Assembly: GCA_001898225.1 (NCBI GenBank)
Contig: MKTJ01000048.1
Location: 1-64,000, forward strand
DNA: 64,000 bases
Direction of reading: 5' to 3'
Source of the DNA: Chloroflexi bacterium 54-19
GTDB lineage: Bacteria; Chloroflexota; Chloroflexia; Chloroheliales; Chloroheliaceae
The stretch's first letter is position 1; each line of letters begins with the position of its first letter. The notes beneath the pieces are model-generated. The model was not told the DNA's origin. It ran no database searches and saw only the letters and a list, made by a program, of their open reading frames with translations. Made by a program: the position numbers and the translations under genes. Positions 32,719 through 41,634 of the stretch are shown one piece after another.

Positions 32719-34089
32719 ATGCGCTACGGGCTAGATTTTGGGACGAGCAACTCGGCTATTTCCCTGTTTGAGGATGAGCGGGTCAGGGTGCTGCCGGTGG
32801 ACCCCGGCCAGGCCCGACCGGAGATTATGAATACCCTGGTTTATATTCGCCGGGATGGACAGATTTCGATAGGCCGGGCCGCAAGCGAAGCCTATTACCG
32901 CGATAACGTGGGCCGGGAGGCTGTTAAACAAAGAATTACCACTGACCAAACTTTTAAAAGTTATTTCGCCAGTACCGGGGAAATTGAAGAACAAATAGTT
33001 ATCGAAGTGGATATTAACCAGCCGGGCCGCTTCTTCCAGGCTATCAAGTCGTTCTTGCCGGAAGACGGCTATGGTGGGACCGAGGTCTGGGGTAAATTCA
33101 TGACCCTGGAACAACTGGTCGCCCTCTACCTGGGCGAGATGAAGCGGCGGGCCGACGAATACCTGGGCCGGGAGATTGACAGCGTGGTGCTGGGTCGCCC
33201 GGTCTTTTTCTCGCCCGACGGTAGTGGCGACGACCTGGCCGAAGAACGGTTGCGCCGGGCCGCCGAGTTAGCCGGGTTCCGGGAAATCCATTTCCAGTAC
33301 GAACCGGTCGCCGCCGCTCTTCACTACGAGCAGGAGTTAGCCGGGCCGGAAGAATACGTCCTGGTCTTTGACTTCGGCGGTGGTACCCTCGATACCACGA
33401 TTGTGAGGGTCGGCAAGGGCCGCTGGAAACAGGGCGACCGCCGCGACGACATCCTGGCGACCAACGGGCGGGTTATCGGCGGGAATACCCTCGACGAAGA
33501 AATAATGGAGCATAAACTCTTCAAATATTTCGGCGAAGATGTCCGCTGGAGTGAACAACGCCTCCAACTTCCTCACTATATTTTCGCCATGCTCAAACGC
33601 TGGTACACCATCCCCAACCTCCAACAACAGCAAATCTACGACTTCCTCGACGATATTGGCCGGGTCAGCACCGGGCGCAAGCAGGTAAAAGCCCTCGAAA
33701 CCCTTATCCGCAAAAATTATGGCTACTCTCTTTTCCAGGAAATCGAGCGGGCTAAAGTGGCCCTTTCCAAAGACTGGGAGACCCGCATCAGCTTTATCCA
33801 CGAAACCATTGCCATCAGCGAATATTTTGGCCGTCCCGCCTTCGAAAAAATTATTGCCGGGCATTTGCGCCGTATCGAAACCTGCGTGGACGAAACCCTC
33901 GCCAGCGCCGGGCTTGAACCGGGCCAGGTCGGGGCCGTACTGCGGACCGGCGGCAGCAGCTATATTCCAGCCGTCCAGAAGATGCTCGAACGCAAGTTTG
34001 GCGCGGCGGCCCTCCGCTTCCAGGATGCTTTCTCGAATGTCGCCAGCGGTCTTGGGGTGGCCGCCGCCCACGGCACCTGGAATCATTAG
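32719..34089 (+). CDS. Hsp70-like ATPase without substrate-binding domain (YegD-like)
   Basis: A 456-residue protein with the actin-like ATPase fold of DnaK: phosphate-1 motif DFGTSNSA (6-13), EPVAAALHYE after residue 195, phosphate-2 FDFGGGTLD (217-225), and an adenosine-type RTGGSSYIPAVQ near the C-terminus. It ends where DnaK would begin its substrate-binding domain, so it cannot hold clients the way DnaK does. The E. coli YegD group has this layout. An insertion of about 90 residues follows the GGNTLDEEI motif. The ATG at 32719 has GGAGGAGG 5 bases upstream. It is alone in its transcript, and its promoter region carries an operator-like palindrome. Confidence 0.88.
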   Translation: MRYGLDFGTSNSAISLFEDERVRVLPVDPGQARPEIMNTLVYIRRDGQISIGRAASEAYYRDNVGREAVKQRITTDQTFKSYFASTGEIEEQIVIEVDINQPGRFFQAIKSFLPEDGYGGTEVWGKFMTLEQLVALYLGEMKRRADEYLGREIDSVVLGRPVFFSPDGSGDDLAEERLRRAAELAGFREIHFQYEPVAAALHYEQELAGPEEYVLVFDFGGGTLDTTIVRVGKGRWKQGDRRDDILATNGRVIGGNTLDEEIMEHKLFKYFGEDVRWSEQRLQLPHYIFAMLKRWYTIPNLQQQQIYDFLDDIGRVSTGRKQVKALETLIRKNYGYSLFQEIERAKVALSKDWETRISFIHETIAISEYFGRPAFEKIIAGHLRRIETCVDETLASAGLEPGQVGAVLRTGGSSYIPAVQKMLERKFGAAALRFQDAFSNVASGLGVAAAHGTWNH

Positions 34090-34093
34090 AGCC

Positions 34094-34279
34094 AGTAGTC
34101 AGAGGTCAGTAGCCAGAAGTCAGTAAGAATAAAACCTGGGTAGAATTCTAAATTACTAATCTCTATGTGTTCACGTTAGAAAAACTTATAGGTTCAAAAC
34201 CCACCTTCAAAGTATTCTGATAGCCAATTCTGAACTTGAATTACTACCCCTGACCTCTGACTACTGACTTCTGACTACT
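34094..34279. repeat. 186-bp inverted-repeat element (AGTAGTCAGAGG type), copy 2
   Basis: The left arm (34094-34125) and right arm (34242-34279) are inverted copies built from AGTAGTCAGA(G/A)GTCAG units. The AT-rich centre (about 115 bases) has no gene. Arm sequence is shared with the element at 23940, the centre is not. It fills most of the gap between the Hsp70-like and lipoprotein genes. Confidence 0.7.
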
Positions 34280-34392
34280 ATTCCTGTAATCTCCATCATA
34301 GCAATTTAAATTAACCTGACTATAATAGGTAAAGTGATTTGGGTACTTTTAGCTTTTGTCGGTCAGTTTTGCCCCTGGTATAGGAGAGGAAA

Positions 34393-35823
34393 TTGAATAA
34401 ACCCCGAACTTTTCGAAAGACTTCCCTTATTTTGGTTTTTTGTTGCTGTGTTGCCCTAATCCTGGCGGCCTGTGGCGATACCCCGACCGGGCCGGGTACC
34501 GCCCCGACCGCTTATGTCACGACCGCGAGCGTGACAGATGCCGCAACCGTCCCGTCCACAACTACCGGTGTTCCCGCTACAACTTCCTTACCGTCCACAA
34601 CCGCCGCCGCAACCACCACCGTCCCGACGACAGTCGTAACAACCGCTGCGCCTACTACTGCCGCCGCTACAACAGCCCCGGCAACTACCGGCGCAACCCT
34701 GGATGTCTCGAAAGCCAGCGCCACCGTCAAAGACCTTCCCTTCTTGAAGGGGGTACATGATGCCTTTTTGTCGCCTGACGGTGCCATGTTAGCCGTGGTG
34801 GATACCTCGAACAAACAATTCTGTTTCTATACTATCGCCGGGGAGAAAAGGGCCTGTACTCCCATCCGGCAGTCCCTTGAAATTAATTCGGTAGTCTGGT
34901 CGCCGGATAGCCGCTACCTGGCCTATACCGATAACTTTGCTACCTATCTCCAGGACCCTGACATCTGGCTGGTAGACGTGGCCGCCGGTAAAGCGACCGA
35001 CCTGACCGAAGATAACGTGAGCAAATATCAGCTTGGTGAAGCCACGCCGGGTGCTACGAAGGGCGACCTTGACCAGTTCCCGGTCTTTGCGCCGGATGGC
35101 AAACGTCTACTTTTCCTGCGCTATTCCGCCGACGGGCCGGTTACCCCCCACCTATTTTCCATAGATTTGCCGGGTGGGAAGCCTAGCGAAGTGGGCGAGT
35201 TTGAGCAAAGCGTAGGGCCGGCCAATACACTCGGTTACGCCATTTCACCAAATGGCAAGCAAATCGCCTATGCGGTGGCAATGCCGAAAGCCGCCGATGT
35301 TAAAAACGGCCTGTGGCTGGGCGATCAGACCGGCAAAAATACGCTCCAACTTATTTCCAGTCCCGACATCAAGGCGGCTCAGCCTAAACTTGGCGTTGCT
35401 TATATTGTTGATGCCGCTTTTTCCGGCGATGGTAAATATATTTCCGCCCTGGCCCGGTTAGATGCGGGCGAACCCCTGGCGACTTATGACCAGGACAATG
35501 TGTATGTCTTTACGGCGGCAGGGCAGCGTGTAACCCCGGTTGACGCTGACACACCGGTCCACTGGATGGCCTGGTCGCCCTTCGGGTCGGCAATTTTGGC
35601 CCTGGTGCGGGATGGTCAGACCAACCTGAAAAATAACGTCAAGAAAGCCGGGATTTACCTGCTGGACAAACCGGGCGGCAAAAGCGTCCGGTTGCTGGAA
35701 GGCGATTATGTGCCGCCTGCGATGGGAGCGCTCTGGCGCGGCCTATCCTGGGCCAGCAACAATACCGCCCTGATTCGTAGCCAGAAGGATTTGCAACTTC
35801 AGTTGCTACAAATTAATTTCTAA
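34393..35823 (+). CDS. Lipoprotein with Thr-rich stalk and TolB/PD40-like propeller
   Basis: A 476-residue predicted lipoprotein. The signal has three Cys in the hydrophobic core, and the lipobox LAAC places Cys27 as the lipidated residue. A Thr/Ala/Pro-rich stalk (about 30-105) follows. The rest has repeated four-strand segments with DA(F/A)LSPDGAMLAVV, VVWSPDSRYLAYTD, FAPDGKRLLFLRY and ISPNGKQIAYAV, the SPDG signature of TolB/WD40-like PD40 propellers. It should sit outside the membrane, perhaps as a binding or structural protein. TTG is the start, with AGGAGAGGA just upstream; no ATG gives a better reading. Confidence 0.8.
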   Translation: MNKPRTFRKTSLILVFCCCVALILAACGDTPTGPGTAPTAYVTTASVTDAATVPSTTTGVPATTSLPSTTAAATTTVPTTVVTTAAPTTAAATTAPATTGATLDVSKASATVKDLPFLKGVHDAFLSPDGAMLAVVDTSNKQFCFYTIAGEKRACTPIRQSLEINSVVWSPDSRYLAYTDNFATYLQDPDIWLVDVAAGKATDLTEDNVSKYQLGEATPGATKGDLDQFPVFAPDGKRLLFLRYSADGPVTPHLFSIDLPGGKPSEVGEFEQSVGPANTLGYAISPNGKQIAYAVAMPKAADVKNGLWLGDQTGKNTLQLISSPDIKAAQPKLGVAYIVDAAFSGDGKYISALARLDAGEPLATYDQDNVYVFTAAGQRVTPVDADTPVHWMAWSPFGSAILALVRDGQTNLKNNVKKAGIYLLDKPGGKSVRLLEGDYVPPAMGALWRGLSWASNNTALIRSQKDLQLQLLQINF

Positions 35824-35925
35824 CCTCAACTCTGAAAGGTGTTATAAGTGGAATTTTTCTTTCGAATTTTCCCTTCATTGTAAGAAGTAAGAAGTGATTT
35901 TTCCTCAAAGGTATTCCTACCCGTT

Positions 35926-35961
35926 ATTCCCCTCCCTGGGGAGGGGTTAGGGGTGGGGAAT
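35926..35961. repeat. CCCCTCC-CTGG-GGAGGGG palindrome
   Basis: A perfect 7-bp inverted repeat (35929-35946) nested in a wider ATTCCCC / GGGGAAT pair. There is no T run, so it is not a typical terminator. This C/G-rich palindrome is a common intergenic repeat type. It lies between the lipoprotein gene and the convergent DHA2 exporter. Confidence 0.5.
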
Positions 35962-35992
35962 TTCCTCGGAGGAAAGAAAAAGGTTAATAAAC

Positions 35993-36030
35993 CAAAAAGG
36001 CCCGGTTATCCTTGCGGATACCGGGTCTTC
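35993..36030 (-). terminator. Terminator of the DHA2 exporter gene
   Basis: A stem with arms around AAGGCCCGGTTATCC and GGATACCGGGTCTT (one bulge), TTGC loop, followed on the minus strand by CTTTTT. It starts 28 bases past the stop codon. Confidence 0.85.
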
Positions 36031-36057
36031 TTGATTGGGGATAGGAGTAGATGTAAT

Positions 36058-37752
36058 CTAGGAAATGGCGACCGGTTGTTCCATGGTCTCGGCGGATTCA
36101 ACCGTCTTCTCCTCGGCAGCTTTCCGGCGACCACCCCGCAGTTCAATCTCCTTGAGGAAGAAGACTGCCACCAGGCCGACCACCGTTATAATCACGCTCA
36201 GGACGAAGACATTGTGTATCCCTTCAATCAGGCCGGTCTTGACCGCGTCCAGCAAGCTTTGTAACAGGGTCTGCCCCTGCGCCCCGAACTGGGCGAAGGT
36301 CGCCGTCATCTGCGTCTGCGTATCGGGCGAGAGCAATATTTGCGGGTTGTGAAAGGCCGTCAGAACCTGGGGTGGGACCGTCTGGGAGACACTGGCCGGG
36401 ACCGCGCCCAGGAAGGCCGGTAGATAAGCCTGTGTCATCAGCGAACCCATCACCGACAGGGCGATAGTGCTGCCAATCGAGCGGAAGAAGGTCAGGGTCG
36501 AAGTGGCCTGCCCGATTTTGGTCGGCATCGCGTTCTGGACAATCAGGGTGTAGAGCGACATACCGGCGCCCATCCCGATACCGAGGATAATCATTGCCAG
36601 GACTACATCGAAGAAAGTCGAGTCACGTCCTAACCGGAGCAGCAAGGCCGTCCCGCCCAGGCTGATGACCATACCGGCGATAGCCAGGATTTTGTACTTG
36701 CCGGTCCGACCGACAATCTGGCCGGAAATTATGCTCGTGATAATCGCGCCAAGCATCAGCGGGGTCAGGATAAGACCGCTATTGGTGATGGAAATACCCA
36801 GCACCCCCTGGACAAAGAGCGGCAGGAAGAAGATGCTGCCAAACAGGGCCATACTCGAAATGGCTGTGACCAGCACCGAGATGCTGAAGACGCTGTTCTT
36901 GAACAGGCTCGGCTCGATAATCGGCTGGCCGTTGTGGCGCGAAAGCCAGGCTTCGTAGACGAAGAAACCGACCAGACCTGCCAGCGCCAGGCCAAACATG
37001 CTCAGCACCTGCACAGAAACCCATTCGTACTGCGAACCGGCCCAGGTAAAGCCGAGCAACAGCGGGACGGAACCAATGATTAACAGGGCCGCGCCCAGGT
37101 AGTCAATCTTGACGTTTTCGGCCCGGCCTTTCAGGACCGGCATTACAAAGATTAACAGGCCAAGCGCGATGACACCGAGCGGCAGGTTTACGTAGAAGAC
37201 CCAGCGCCAGGAAGCGTTTTCGGTAATCCAACCCCCGGCGGTCGGACCGATAATCGAGGAGAGGCCAAAGACCGCTCCGGTCACGCCCTGCCACTTGGCT
37301 CTTTCCCGCGGGGTAAAGAGGTCGCCTACAATCGCAATCGCAATAGGCATCAAAGCCGCCGCGCCAAGACCCTGCAAGGCCCGGAAGGCAATCAGCATAT
37401 CCATCGACTGGGCCGCGCCGGAAAGCCCGGAGCCAATCAGGAAGATAACCAGGCCGACGATAAAGACCGGCTTGCGGCCTAACAGGTCGGAAAGTTTGCC
37501 GTAAATAGGGACCATAACGGTCGAAGCGAGCAGATAGGCTGTTGTGACCCAGGTATAGCGGTCGAAGCCGTGGAGGTCCGCGATAACCCTGGGCATCGCC
37601 GTGCCGACAATCGTCTGGTCAAGGGCGGCCAGGAGCATAACAGCCAGGACACTAATCATAGTCAGCAAGGTTTCCCGGCGTGAAAAACGGGGCGCGTCGG
37701 CGTCCTGGGCAGTCTTCACAGCGGTCTTGCTGGTAGAAATTGGAGCTTCCAT
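36058..37752 (-). CDS. DHA2-family (EmrB/QacA) drug exporter
   Basis: A 564-residue proton-coupled exporter with 14 predicted helices. Diagnostic motifs: LAALDQTIVGTAMPRVIADL in helix 1 (motif D1 of the DHA families), GKLSDLLGRKPVF after helix 2 (motif A), RALQGLGAAALMPIA in helix 4 (motif B), GPTAGGWI in helix 5 (antiporter motif C) and WRWVFYVNLPLG. A short polar N-terminus and a charged C-terminal tail (RGGRRKAAEEKTVE) are cytoplasmic. It is downstream of a TetR gene in the same direction, with an inverted-repeat element between, so it is probably controlled by that repressor. The substrate cannot be told from sequence. Confidence 0.93.
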   Translation of the reverse strand: MEAPISTSKTAVKTAQDADAPRFSRRETLLTMISVLAVMLLAALDQTIVGTAMPRVIADLHGFDRYTWVTTAYLLASTVMVPIYGKLSDLLGRKPVFIVGLVIFLIGSGLSGAAQSMDMLIAFRALQGLGAAALMPIAIAIVGDLFTPRERAKWQGVTGAVFGLSSIIGPTAGGWITENASWRWVFYVNLPLGVIALGLLIFVMPVLKGRAENVKIDYLGAALLIIGSVPLLLGFTWAGSQYEWVSVQVLSMFGLALAGLVGFFVYEAWLSRHNGQPIIEPSLFKNSVFSISVLVTAISSMALFGSIFFLPLFVQGVLGISITNSGLILTPLMLGAIITSIISGQIVGRTGKYKILAIAGMVISLGGTALLLRLGRDSTFFDVVLAMIILGIGMGAGMSLYTLIVQNAMPTKIGQATSTLTFFRSIGSTIALSVMGSLMTQAYLPAFLGAVPASVSQTVPPQVLTAFHNPQILLSPDTQTQMTATFAQFGAQGQTLLQSLLDAVKTGLIEGIHNVFVLSVIITVVGLVAVFFLKEIELRGGRRKAAEEKTVESAETMEQPVAIS

Positions 37753-37766
37753 TGAAATTCCCTTTG

Positions 37767-37894
37767 AAAAGCGTTAAACGTTGGGCGTAAAACGTCGGGC
37801 GGTTTTATGCGCCTGTCTTACCCTCGTTTAACCAGATATTTTTTAAAATATGATTTTTACGTTTAACGTTCGCCGTCGCACGCTCAACGCTTTT
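37767..37894. repeat. 128-bp inverted-repeat element (AAAAGCGTTAAACGT type)
   Basis: The left end (37767-37801) is made of CGTTAAACGTTGGGCG and a similar second unit; the right end (37859-37894) is an inverted copy. Shared outer motif AAAAGCGTT(A/G)A(A/G)CGT. Same build as the 24.0 and 34.1 kb elements but a different sequence. It fills the gap between the TetR and DHA2 genes. Confidence 0.6.
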
Positions 37895-37898
37895 TTAT

Positions 37899-38546
37899 TT
37901 ATTTCCCGCTAATGCCATGCAAATAAACCCGGCCTACCTGGTCCGCGAGTTCTTCCGCCGAGAAAGAGGCCTCTCCCAGCATTTCCTCGTAGTGAGGCCG
38001 GTTTAGCAAGGAGAGAAAAGCTGTCAGCATGACCGAAGTCTGGATACTGCCATCAAATTCCCCGGTGGCCTTGCCATCCTCCAAAATTTTCGAAATATAG
38101 CTTGCCAGTTCTTTCAGGTATTCCCGCATCTGAAGCTGTTTCAGGACCGTTTCTTTCCGCATGTTCCCACCGGAGAAGACCGCCATAAAGACTTGCGACT
38201 GCTTTTTACGATGCTCGTCGTAAGCCTGCATCAAAATGAGTTTAAGACGTTCGGTGGCGCTGAGGGGCTGGCTCGCTATCCGGGCAATCCCGCTCAGGAA
38301 ACTGGTCAGCCCTCGCTTGAAAAGGGCAATAAACAAATCTTCTTTGCCGGGAAAGTGCAGATAGATAGTGCCTTTAGCAATACCGACCCTGGCCGCTATT
38401 TCGTCCATAGACATTTCGTAATAGCCTTTTTCAGCCATTACTTCTTCGGCAGCCTCTAATATGAGTTCGACGCGCTCCTGCCTTTGCCGTTCCTTCAGGG
38501 AACCGGCGGCAGCGGGAGGGTTTTCAGAAAAAGTTTTTGTTTCCAT
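37899..38546 (-). CDS. TetR-family repressor, likely controlling the DHA2 exporter
   Basis: A 215-residue TetR protein. The DNA-binding domain reads ELILEAAEEVMAEKGYYEMS, then MDEIAARVGIAKGTIYLHFPGKEDLF (helix-turn-helix near residues 40-75). The C-terminal ligand domain is helical and unassigned. An upstream GTG at 38570 is an alternative start that would add 8 residues; the ATG is preferred, but neither has a strong ribosome site. The gene's promoter (TTGACA-17-TAAAAT) carries a palindrome at the start point, so self-control is likely. The exporter follows after 146 bases. Confidence 0.9.
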   Translation of the reverse strand: METKTFSENPPAAAGSLKERQRQERVELILEAAEEVMAEKGYYEMSMDEIAARVGIAKGTIYLHFPGKEDLFIALFKRGLTSFLSGIARIASQPLSATERLKLILMQAYDEHRKKQSQVFMAVFSGGNMRKETVLKQLQMREYLKELASYISKILEDGKATGEFDGSIQTSVMLTAFLSLLNRPHYEEMLGEASFSAEELADQVGRVYLHGISGK

Positions 38547-38608
38547 ATCTTTGACTTCTCGGTCAGCCACTATCTATTCAGCCACATTTTGACTGTTCAT
38601 ATTATTTC

Positions 38609-38652
38609 TGACTGGCAAGTCATATTTTAACTCCCTGGTTTTACTTTGTCAA
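38609..38652 (-). promoter_or_regulatory. Promoter and TetR-type operator before the TetR/DHA2 genes
   Basis: On the minus strand TTGACA (38647-38652), 17 bases, TAAAAT (38624-38629), then after one base TGACT-TGCC-AGTCA (38609-38622), a perfect 5-bp inverted repeat. The operator covers the expected start of transcription, the usual place for a TetR repressor. Confidence 0.8.
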
Positions 38653-38771
38653 TCCTTCGAATGTTACGTTTTTGTGACGGGCATAATGCAAACACGAAAA
38701 GGCGTGAATTTGCATCCATAAGTCGGGGTGTTTAAGATGGTCCTGTGGGTACCAAATTGAAAGGAGAATTT

Positions 38772-39590
38772 ATGTCAAAGTGGTCGGAAGGATTTGTCGA
38801 GGTAGACGGTCTGAAAGTGCATTACACCCGCACGGGAGCCGGTTCGGGCAAACCCCAGGTGGTCCTGATGCACGGTTTCACCGACAACGGGTTGTGCTGG
38901 ACCCCTTTAGCCCTTGAACTGGAAGCAACCTACGATTTAATCATGCCGGATGCCCGCGGTCATGGTCGGACCACCGGACCAACTGCCGACATGGCTACAG
39001 AGTTACTGGCAAAAGATGCCGCCGGCTTTATCCGGGGCTTAGGGCTCGAAAAGCCCTATTTGTTCGGCCATTCCATGGGCGCGATAACCGCCGCGACCGT
39101 CGCCGCGAATTATCCTGAACTGGTGCGGGCGGCGGTCCTGGAAGACCCGCCCCTGCGTGATTTCCAGCCTTTAACGGACGCCGATGTGCAGCGCCTGGAA
39201 GAAAACGGTCGCCAGACTCTGCTTTTCCACGATTTGCCCCTGGAACAGCGGATTGCCCGGGGAAAACAGGATAATCCCGGCTGGTCCGAGGCTGAAATTT
39301 TGCCCTGGGCGGCCTCAAAAGGCGAATTCGACCCGGCCATAATCGGCAGGCGCGGCGGGTTACGCACCTATCCCTGGCGAGAAGTCTTTAAGCGTATAAC
39401 CTGCCCCGTCCTGCTCGTAACCGGCGACCCCGCAAAAGGGGCCATAGTTGCGCCGGAGTACGCCGCCGAAGCGGCCCAACTTTGCCCGACCTGCCAGGTC
39501 GCTCATATCGAAGGGGCCGGACACTGCATCCACCGCGACCGCTTCGCCGAAACCATGCAGGCCGTTACTGCTTTTCTCGCCGAAAATTAG
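38772..39590 (+). CDS. Alpha/beta-fold hydrolase
   Basis: A 272-residue cytoplasmic hydrolase. Oxyanion-loop motif LMHGFTDNG, nucleophile elbow GHSMG with Ser101, Asp218 in VTGDPAKG and His250 in GAGHCIHRD complete the triad. PDARGHGRT is typical of the epoxide hydrolase/haloperoxidase-like branch, but Asp is not the nucleophile here, so an esterase or C-C hydrolase is more likely. The ATG at 38772 follows AAGGAG; an upstream GTG at 38745 has none. It is divergent from the TetR gene with a shared intergenic region, so it could also be under that repressor. Confidence 0.83.
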   Translation: MSKWSEGFVEVDGLKVHYTRTGAGSGKPQVVLMHGFTDNGLCWTPLALELEATYDLIMPDARGHGRTTGPTADMATELLAKDAAGFIRGLGLEKPYLFGHSMGAITAATVAANYPELVRAAVLEDPPLRDFQPLTDADVQRLEENGRQTLLFHDLPLEQRIARGKQDNPGWSEAEILPWAASKGEFDPAIIGRRGGLRTYPWREVFKRITCPVLLVTGDPAKGAIVAPEYAAEAAQLCPTCQVAHIEGAGHCIHRDRFAETMQAVTAFLAEN

Positions 39591-39809
39591 CCAGGAAAGC
39601 CGTTTTCGGGGTTAAAAAGGGAAAATAGGAGAAATGAGCTATACTCTTTTTCCTATCTTCCCTTTTAAAATTCAATCAAATTTGGTTATTTGCTAGCTTT
39701 TACGGTATCACCTGGGGTAATTAAGTTTTATTTTTGTCTTATTGAATGAAGGTTGGAGGCCGGTCTTTTCCCTTAAGGCCACTTTACATAAAACTACTAG
39801 GAAATCGGA

Positions 39810-41528
39810 ATGTTAAAAGGTCTTGTTTCTGCCTTTCAGAGATTGCATTGGCCGTTGCGGGTCAAGCTGGGTCTGGCTTTTGGTATCCTCCTGGTCATTT
39901 TCCTCATAAATGGCGCGGTCTCGCTGGTCCTTCTGAACCTGATAAAAAATAGCGAGGACAGCCAGCGCCAGACGACGCTTTCCCTGGAGCGGGTCGAGCG
40001 TTACAGTCTGATTTTTAACAACGGGCAGCTCAGCGTATATTACGACGCCATTTTTTATTCTCCGCGCCGCAGCGCGGGAGATAACTTCCGCACCATAATC
40101 TTACAAGAGATGAAAAATCGTGACCCCGGCCAGCCTTTCCTGGGTTCGACCGCTTTTGACGCGGAGTTTCAGGAAGCCTACCAGGCAGCTTCGGACAAGC
40201 TTTACGAGGCGGACGTTCTCTTACGAAACGGCCAGTTCCAGACGGCAAAGGAGCGCTGGCCGACTTACGGACCAACTTTCACTAAAGTTACCGACCTGCT
40301 AAAGTCGCAAGAGGATTTTTTAACCAAGGCCCGTGACTCTTCCATTCAAGAGTCGACCAACGCCATCAACCTGTCCACCTACCTGATAGCCGGTCTCACC
40401 ATTTTTAGTGTGGTCCTGGCCGTAGCCATTTTGTACCTGTTGCAACATGCTGTCGTGCGCCCCCTCAACTACCTTCAAGGCGGGCTCTTGCGTCTTTCGC
40501 AGGGCCATTTCGACCGGATGGACGGCCAGATTCCCAACCAGGATGAAATCGGCAAGCTGGCCCTCAGTTTCCAGACCGCCGTCGGCAGTATCAAAAATGT
40601 CTTACAGGGGGTCCAGATTACCGGCACCCTGCGCAATGTTACCGAAAAACTGGCTGTGGTCAGCAAACAGCAGCAGAGTGGGACCGCCGCCCAGACCGCC
40701 GCTTTATCCCAGGTCTTGACTTCGATGCAGGAACTCGGCCAGACCGCCGCCATGATTGCTACCACCACCTCGGATGTGGCCGGGCTCAGCCAGCAAACCC
40801 TGGTCCAGATTGACCGGGTGGCTCAGTCCGGGGTGAACAGCCAGGAGCGCACCAACGAAGTGTCGTCGGTCGTGACCATGACTATTAACCGGGTCGAGGA
40901 AATCGGCCAGCAGGTCGAAGAATTCAGCCGGGCCATGAACGAGCTTAACGGTCAGGCTATCGCTATAAACAAGGTAGTCGAACTGCTCGGCTCTATCGCC
41001 GAGGAAGTCCATTTGCTGGCCCTTAACGCCGCCATCGAAGCGGCCAGCGCAGGTGAGTATGGCGAACGCTTTCGGGTGGTCGCGCGTGAAATCAAAGACC
41101 TGGCTCACCGGGCCAACCGTTCGACCCAGGAGGCCCAGAACCTGGTCTACGAGGTCCAGCAGAGCAGCCAATCTACCCAGCAACTTGTCGAACGGGGCCG
41201 TGCCCTTATTTCGACGGTCCACGATGCCAATACTCGCCTTAGCCGGAGCTTGAACGGTCTCGAAACGAGCGGCCAGGAAGTCGCCGAGGCGGTCCATTCG
41301 CTGGTCAGTATGGCGAACCAGGTTAACGAGCGGACCGAGGAAATCCGCCAGGCCACCCAGCAGCAGCATACCGCCAGCGAACAGGTTTTAATCGCCATCC
41401 GCTCGGTTAGTGAAGTGGCCGACCAGACCGCCACTTCTACTGAACTCATCGTCACCAGCAGCAGCCAGCTTGATAACCTTACCCACCAGCTAGGCAGCGT
41501 CCTCAACCGGGTCCAGTTAGCTGCTTGA
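39810..41528 (+). CDS. Methyl-accepting chemotaxis-like receptor
   Basis: A 572-residue membrane receptor. Transmembrane helix 1 at about 20-42, an extracellular four-helix-type sensor to residue 188, helix 2 at about 190-213, a HAMP domain (PLNYLQGGLLRLSQGHFDR), then a long coiled-coil signalling hairpin. Its tip reads EEVHLLALNAAIEAASAGEY, GERFRVVAREIKDLA, the CheA/CheW-binding region of MCPs (commonly QTNLLALNAAIEAARAGE). The ligand is not known. No other chemotaxis genes are nearby, so it may feed a distant CheA or another signalling pathway. AGGAA precedes the ATG. Confidence 0.92.
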   Translation: MLKGLVSAFQRLHWPLRVKLGLAFGILLVIFLINGAVSLVLLNLIKNSEDSQRQTTLSLERVERYSLIFNNGQLSVYYDAIFYSPRRSAGDNFRTIILQEMKNRDPGQPFLGSTAFDAEFQEAYQAASDKLYEADVLLRNGQFQTAKERWPTYGPTFTKVTDLLKSQEDFLTKARDSSIQESTNAINLSTYLIAGLTIFSVVLAVAILYLLQHAVVRPLNYLQGGLLRLSQGHFDRMDGQIPNQDEIGKLALSFQTAVGSIKNVLQGVQITGTLRNVTEKLAVVSKQQQSGTAAQTAALSQVLTSMQELGQTAAMIATTTSDVAGLSQQTLVQIDRVAQSGVNSQERTNEVSSVVTMTINRVEEIGQQVEEFSRAMNELNGQAIAINKVVELLGSIAEEVHLLALNAAIEAASAGEYGERFRVVAREIKDLAHRANRSTQEAQNLVYEVQQSSQSTQQLVERGRALISTVHDANTRLSRSLNGLETSGQEVAEAVHSLVSMANQVNERTEEIRQATQQQHTASEQVLIAIRSVSEVADQTATSTELIVTSSSQLDNLTHQLGSVLNRVQLAA

Positions 41529-41570
41529 TTTCGGCTGCTTGGCCCGGTAATCTCCGCTTACCCGTCCCGT

Positions 41571-41618
41571 TTGACAGGGACGGCTTCTCCGGTTAGAATT
41601 CCTTGTATATACATATAA
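41571..41618 (+). promoter_or_regulatory. Promoter and operator of the MarR gene
   Basis: TTGACA (41571-41576), 17 bases, TAGAAT (41594-41599), then a 16-base imperfect palindrome (41603-41618) ending in ACATATAA. The same half-site is in the operator before fabF (42087-42106), pointing to self-regulation by the MarR protein. Confidence 0.8.
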
Positions 41619-41634
41619 TTAACTTTGGAGCCTG

